Notes under the pieces: generated by a model
The model's input: only the letters and a program-made list of their open reading frames with translations
The model's database searches: none
Told to the model about the DNA's origin: nothing
Shown: piece after piece, positions 5,483 to 6,855 of the stretch
How positions within the stretch are numbered: the first letter of the stretch is position 1
Layout of the letters: the number at the start of each line of letters is the position of its first letter
NCBI GenBank assembly: GCA_023396535.1
Contig: JAEWWD010000002.1
Coordinates: 1-6,855 of the forward strand
Direction of reading: 5' to 3'
Source: Bacillota bacterium
GTDB taxonomy: Bacteria; Bacillota; Clostridia; Christensenellales; CAG-138
DNA length: 6,855 nucleotides
Program-made: the position numbers and the translations under genes

Positions 5483-5926
5483 TTGGTGATAGATTTGGAG
5501 TTTATAAAAATTAACGATAATTGGAATGCAGAACCCAATGCTCCAATGCCAACAATTGAAGTCATCGGGTCAAACCTTATATTGTCATTTTATCTTAATG
5601 CATTCATATTTGACGAGTTTGATGAAGAAGATTTAGGAGTATTAGAGTTTTATAATTGCCTTCAATATCGAATGGGAGCACCTAATGAAGATGGCTTTTA
5701 TATATATAACCAAAGTCGTTATAAAAGATATGGAGTTCAATGGGGAGAGTTTTATTTCGTTCAACACTCGGATTGGCAGAGCAATTTCCCAAAGCCAGTA
5801 TATATTGATACTTCTATTGAAAAGGATAGACTTAATCATTATTTATTCTACTTTAGGGATGAGACGTTCGAATGTGTCTCGGAAAGTTATTCTTTTAAAG
5901 TAATAAAAGCGAACTGCCCATTATGA
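5483..5926 (+). CDS. Unrecognised AT-rich acidic protein, about 147 residues
   Basis: A 444-base frame ending at TGA 5924-5926 encodes an acidic, aromatic-rich cytoplasmic protein with no signal peptide or membrane segment. Notable segments are WNAEPNAPMPTIEV (14-27), FIFDEFDEEDLG (41-52), YKRYGVQWGEFYFV (80-93) and YLFYFRDETFECV (119-131). These look like a conserved globular family that I recall only as hypothetical proteins; I cannot name a domain or function. Its GC content is near one third, far below the GC-rich genes on either side, which points to transfer. There is no ATG: TTG 5483, GTG 5486 or TTG 5495 are the candidates and none has a clear ribosome binding site. ATA at 5489, just before Asp-Leu-Glu, could be a mutated ATG. 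It lies 85 bases after the sigma-like remnant and 45 bases before a terminator. A role as cargo of the mobile element, for example an immunity-type protein, is only a guess. Confidence 0.68.
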   Translation: MVIDLEFIKINDNWNAEPNAPMPTIEVIGSNLILSFYLNAFIFDEFDEEDLGVLEFYNCLQYRMGAPNEDGFYIYNQSRYKRYGVQWGEFYFVQHSDWQSNFPKPVYIDTSIEKDRLNHYLFYFRDETFECVSESYSFKVIKANCPL

Positions 5927-5971
5927 GTATAATACACCTCACGCTCCTACCATAGCCATGCTTGTGGTTAT

Positions 5972-5994
5972 AAAGCGCCTTCGGGGCGCTTTTG
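5972..5994 (+). terminator. Intrinsic terminator after the AT-rich gene
   Basis: AAAGCGCC (5972-5979) and GGCGCTTT (5985-5992) form an 8-bp stem around TTCGG. The stem's own T run is followed by TGTTATAT. A weaker hairpin ATAGCCA/TGGTTAT (5952-5958/5965-5971, one G-U pair) abuts it upstream. The arrangement is nearly symmetric, so it may work in both directions. Confidence 0.8.
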
Positions 5995-6019
5995 TTATAT
6001 GCGTATAAGGAGGATCGAT

Positions 6020-6115
6020 ATGGATAAGACCGTAATTGAGGTGATCAGGCGGCTCCGTGACACATGTGACGCAATCGTGCAAGCAAGCGACGCGGAGGAC
6101 GAAGTCTCAAAATAG
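6020..6115 (+). CDS. Very small protein of 31 residues with a perfect ribosome binding site
   Basis: ATG 6020 to TAG 6113-6115 encodes a 31-residue peptide that begins MDKTVIEVIRRLRDTCDAIV and ends in an acidic tail (ASDAEDEVSK). AAGGAGG at 6007-6013 has 6-base spacing and is the best ribosome binding site in the window, which is why this short frame is called. The first 22 residues could form an amphipathic helix. I do not recognise a named family, though very short proteins of this shape are common in Firmicutes phages and mobile elements. It stands alone between a terminator at 5972-5994 and hairpins at 6110-6161, so it would need its own promoter, and none is clear in the 25 bases between. 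It could be the last gene of the mobile element, read from upstream when termination fails. Confidence 0.6.
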   Translation: MDKTVIEVIRRLRDTCDAIVQASDAEDEVSK

Positions 6116-6131
6116 CTGTGGAGCTACTTTT
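6110..6131 (+). terminator. Probable small terminator overlapping the small gene's stop codon
   Basis: TAGCT (6113-6117) pairs with AGCTA (6122-6126) around GTGG, followed by CTTTT. The upstream AAA can extend the stem against the TTT with one bulged C. The TAG stop codon lies in the stem, so a translating ribosome would prevent folding until it leaves. Confidence 0.45.
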
Positions 6132-6139
6132 CGACAGAT

Positions 6140-6171
6140 AAACGCCCCTGTTTCGGGGCGTCTTGGCGTTT
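6140..6171. terminator. Terminator between convergent genes, probably for the lactonase
   Basis: ACGCCCC (6142-6148) pairs with GGGGCGT (6155-6161). Read on the - strand, the hairpin follows the lactonase stop by 34 bases and ends in TTTATCTG, the better tail. On the + strand an alternative pair is possible between AAACGCC (6140-6146) and GGCGTTT (6165-6171), which excludes the first. It probably separates the two converging transcripts. Confidence 0.65.
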
Positions 6172-6195
6172 ACATATAAAAGTAGGTTTGAAGAA

Positions 6196-6855
6196 TCAGG
6201 CGTTATAAAATTTAACGCAAACAGGTGTGGGCACGCCAGTCTCCGAAACTTGCGTCAAGCGACCGGTACACTGGTCTATGCGGAACACTGCGATATTGTC
6301 GCTGTCCTGATTGCAAACAAGCACATATTCGCCCGCCGGGTCCACCGTGAAATTGCGCGGCGTACAGCCGCCGCAAGGGCATGTATCCACATACAGAAGC
6401 CTGCCGGATTCCGCGTCCACCTCGTATATGATGATGCTGTCGTGCCCGCGGTTGGATCCGTACAAGAAGCGTCCGTTCGGTGTAATGTGTATATCCGCGC
6501 AGGTATTCGCGCCTTCCTGCCTGTACGTGGAAGGCGACTGCTGAATTTCTTGGAATACTCCTTTTTGCTGTTCATAGGCCAGCGCGACGATGGTGCAGGC
6601 AATTTCATTGATCAGGTAACAATACCGCCCGCTGGGGTGGAATACGCTGTGGCGGGGGCCTGCGCCGGGAGATACGGCAATATACGGAACATGATGTTCT
6701 TTGAGCGCGCCCGTATCCTCGATATCATAAAGCATGACTTTATCAAGCCCAAGATCAGGTACCAGAGCCAGCCGCCCATTCAAATCAAATACAAGCGAAT
6801 GCGCGTGCGGCCCGGCCTGCCTCTGCTTGTTTATGCTGCCGCCTTCGTGCTGAAT
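6196..6855 (-). CDS. 6-phosphogluconolactonase-type beta-propeller (lactonase family), N-terminus outside the window
   Basis: The - strand frame is open from the right edge to TGA at 6196-6198 and gives the last 219 residues. The lactonase family (E. coli Pgl/YbhE type) forms a seven-bladed beta-propeller and normally has about 330-350 residues, so about one third is missing. Family signatures occur in order from the first visible residue: GPHAHS (15-20), VPDLGLDKVMLYDI (32-45), GAGPRHSVFHPSGRY (64-78), INEIACTIVAL (82-92), SNRGHDSIIIYEVD (134-147), TPRNFTVDPAG (165-175), and NQDSDNIAVFRID (182-194), ending VPTPVCVKF. The bladed pattern of GR, then F/Y/V, then N is clear. Such enzymes hydrolyse 6-phosphogluconolactone in the pentose phosphate pathway, but paralogues act on other lactones, so the substrate is inferred. 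The gene is convergent with the small gene and marks the return to GC-rich chromosomal DNA. The frame is uninterrupted in the window. Confidence 0.92.
   Translation of the reverse strand: MQHEGGSINKQRQAGPHAHSLVFDLNGRLALVPDLGLDKVMLYDIEDTGALKEHHVPYIAVSPGAGPRHSVFHPSGRYCYLINEIACTIVALAYEQQKGVFQEIQQSPSTYRQEGANTCADIHITPNGRFLYGSNRGHDSIIIYEVDAESGRLLYVDTCPCGGCTPRNFTVDPAGEYVLVCNQDSDNIAVFRIDQCTGRLTQVSETGVPTPVCVKFYNA

Noticed and set aside
5924..5933. TATAAT at 5928-5933 as a promoter for the 31-residue gene
   Set aside because: No acceptable -35 box at 16-18 bases, and the terminator at 5972-5994 lies between it and the gene.
5924..5955. CACCTCAC...CTACCA resembles the 3' end of a tRNA and could be a duplicated attachment site for tRNA-Pro
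   Set aside because: Only about half of 24 positions match the tRNA-Pro end, and no T stem or acceptor partner can be drawn, so it is not supported.
1..6855. CRISPR array or insertion sequence
   Set aside because: No regularly spaced repeat and no transposase frame or terminal inverted repeat pair was seen on either strand.

Overview
The window looks like chromosomal DNA from a Gram-positive, Clostridia-like bacterium. The core genes are GC-rich and have strong GGAGG/AAGGAGG-type ribosome binding sites. Gene families such as DUF2284, the CyuA-type cysteine desulfidase and a phage-type HUH Rep protein next to a sigma-70-like (DUF1492/ArpU-type) regulator are common in Firmicutes. This placement is inference from family habits and base composition, not from a search.

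Positions 1-2472 hold a tight metabolic operon on the + strand. It has the C-terminal end of a CyuA/UPF0597-type L-cysteine (or serine) desulfidase, then a dihydrodipicolinate synthase/N-acetylneuraminate lyase family aldolase, then a CoA-disulfide reductase/NADH-oxidase type flavoprotein. Two hairpins close it, and the second overlaps a good promoter for the next unit. Positions 2601-3667 hold a DUF2284 metal-binding protein, broken by a one-base deletion in an A run, followed by a GNAT acetyltransferase.

At 3830-3906 there is an intact tRNA-Pro(GGG) with its own promoter and terminator. Directly downstream, about 3950-5400 is a decayed phage-like or rolling-circle replicon remnant. It holds a HUH Rep gene with an in-frame amber stop between its HUH motif and its catalytic tyrosine motif, a possible 32-residue small protein, a non-coding stretch rich in inverted repeats, and a sigma-70 region-4-like regulator broken by a one-base deletion. 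An AT-rich gene of unknown function (5483-5926) with no ATG start follows, then a terminator. A 31-codon gene with a perfect Shine-Dalgarno comes next, then two more hairpins. The accessory segment therefore spans roughly 3950-6130, inserted between the tRNA and a convergent chromosomal gene. No integrase and no duplicated attachment site are visible in the window.

Positions 6196-6855 (- strand) are the C-terminal two-thirds or so of a 6-phosphogluconolactonase-type seven-bladed beta-propeller (lactonase) that runs off the right edge.

I see no clearly new multi-gene system. The points most worth a second look are the triple disablement (one amber stop, two homopolymer deletions), the AT-rich orphan gene, the two very small genes, the structured non-coding stretch, and the aldolase with an altered catalytic Thr-Thr motif.
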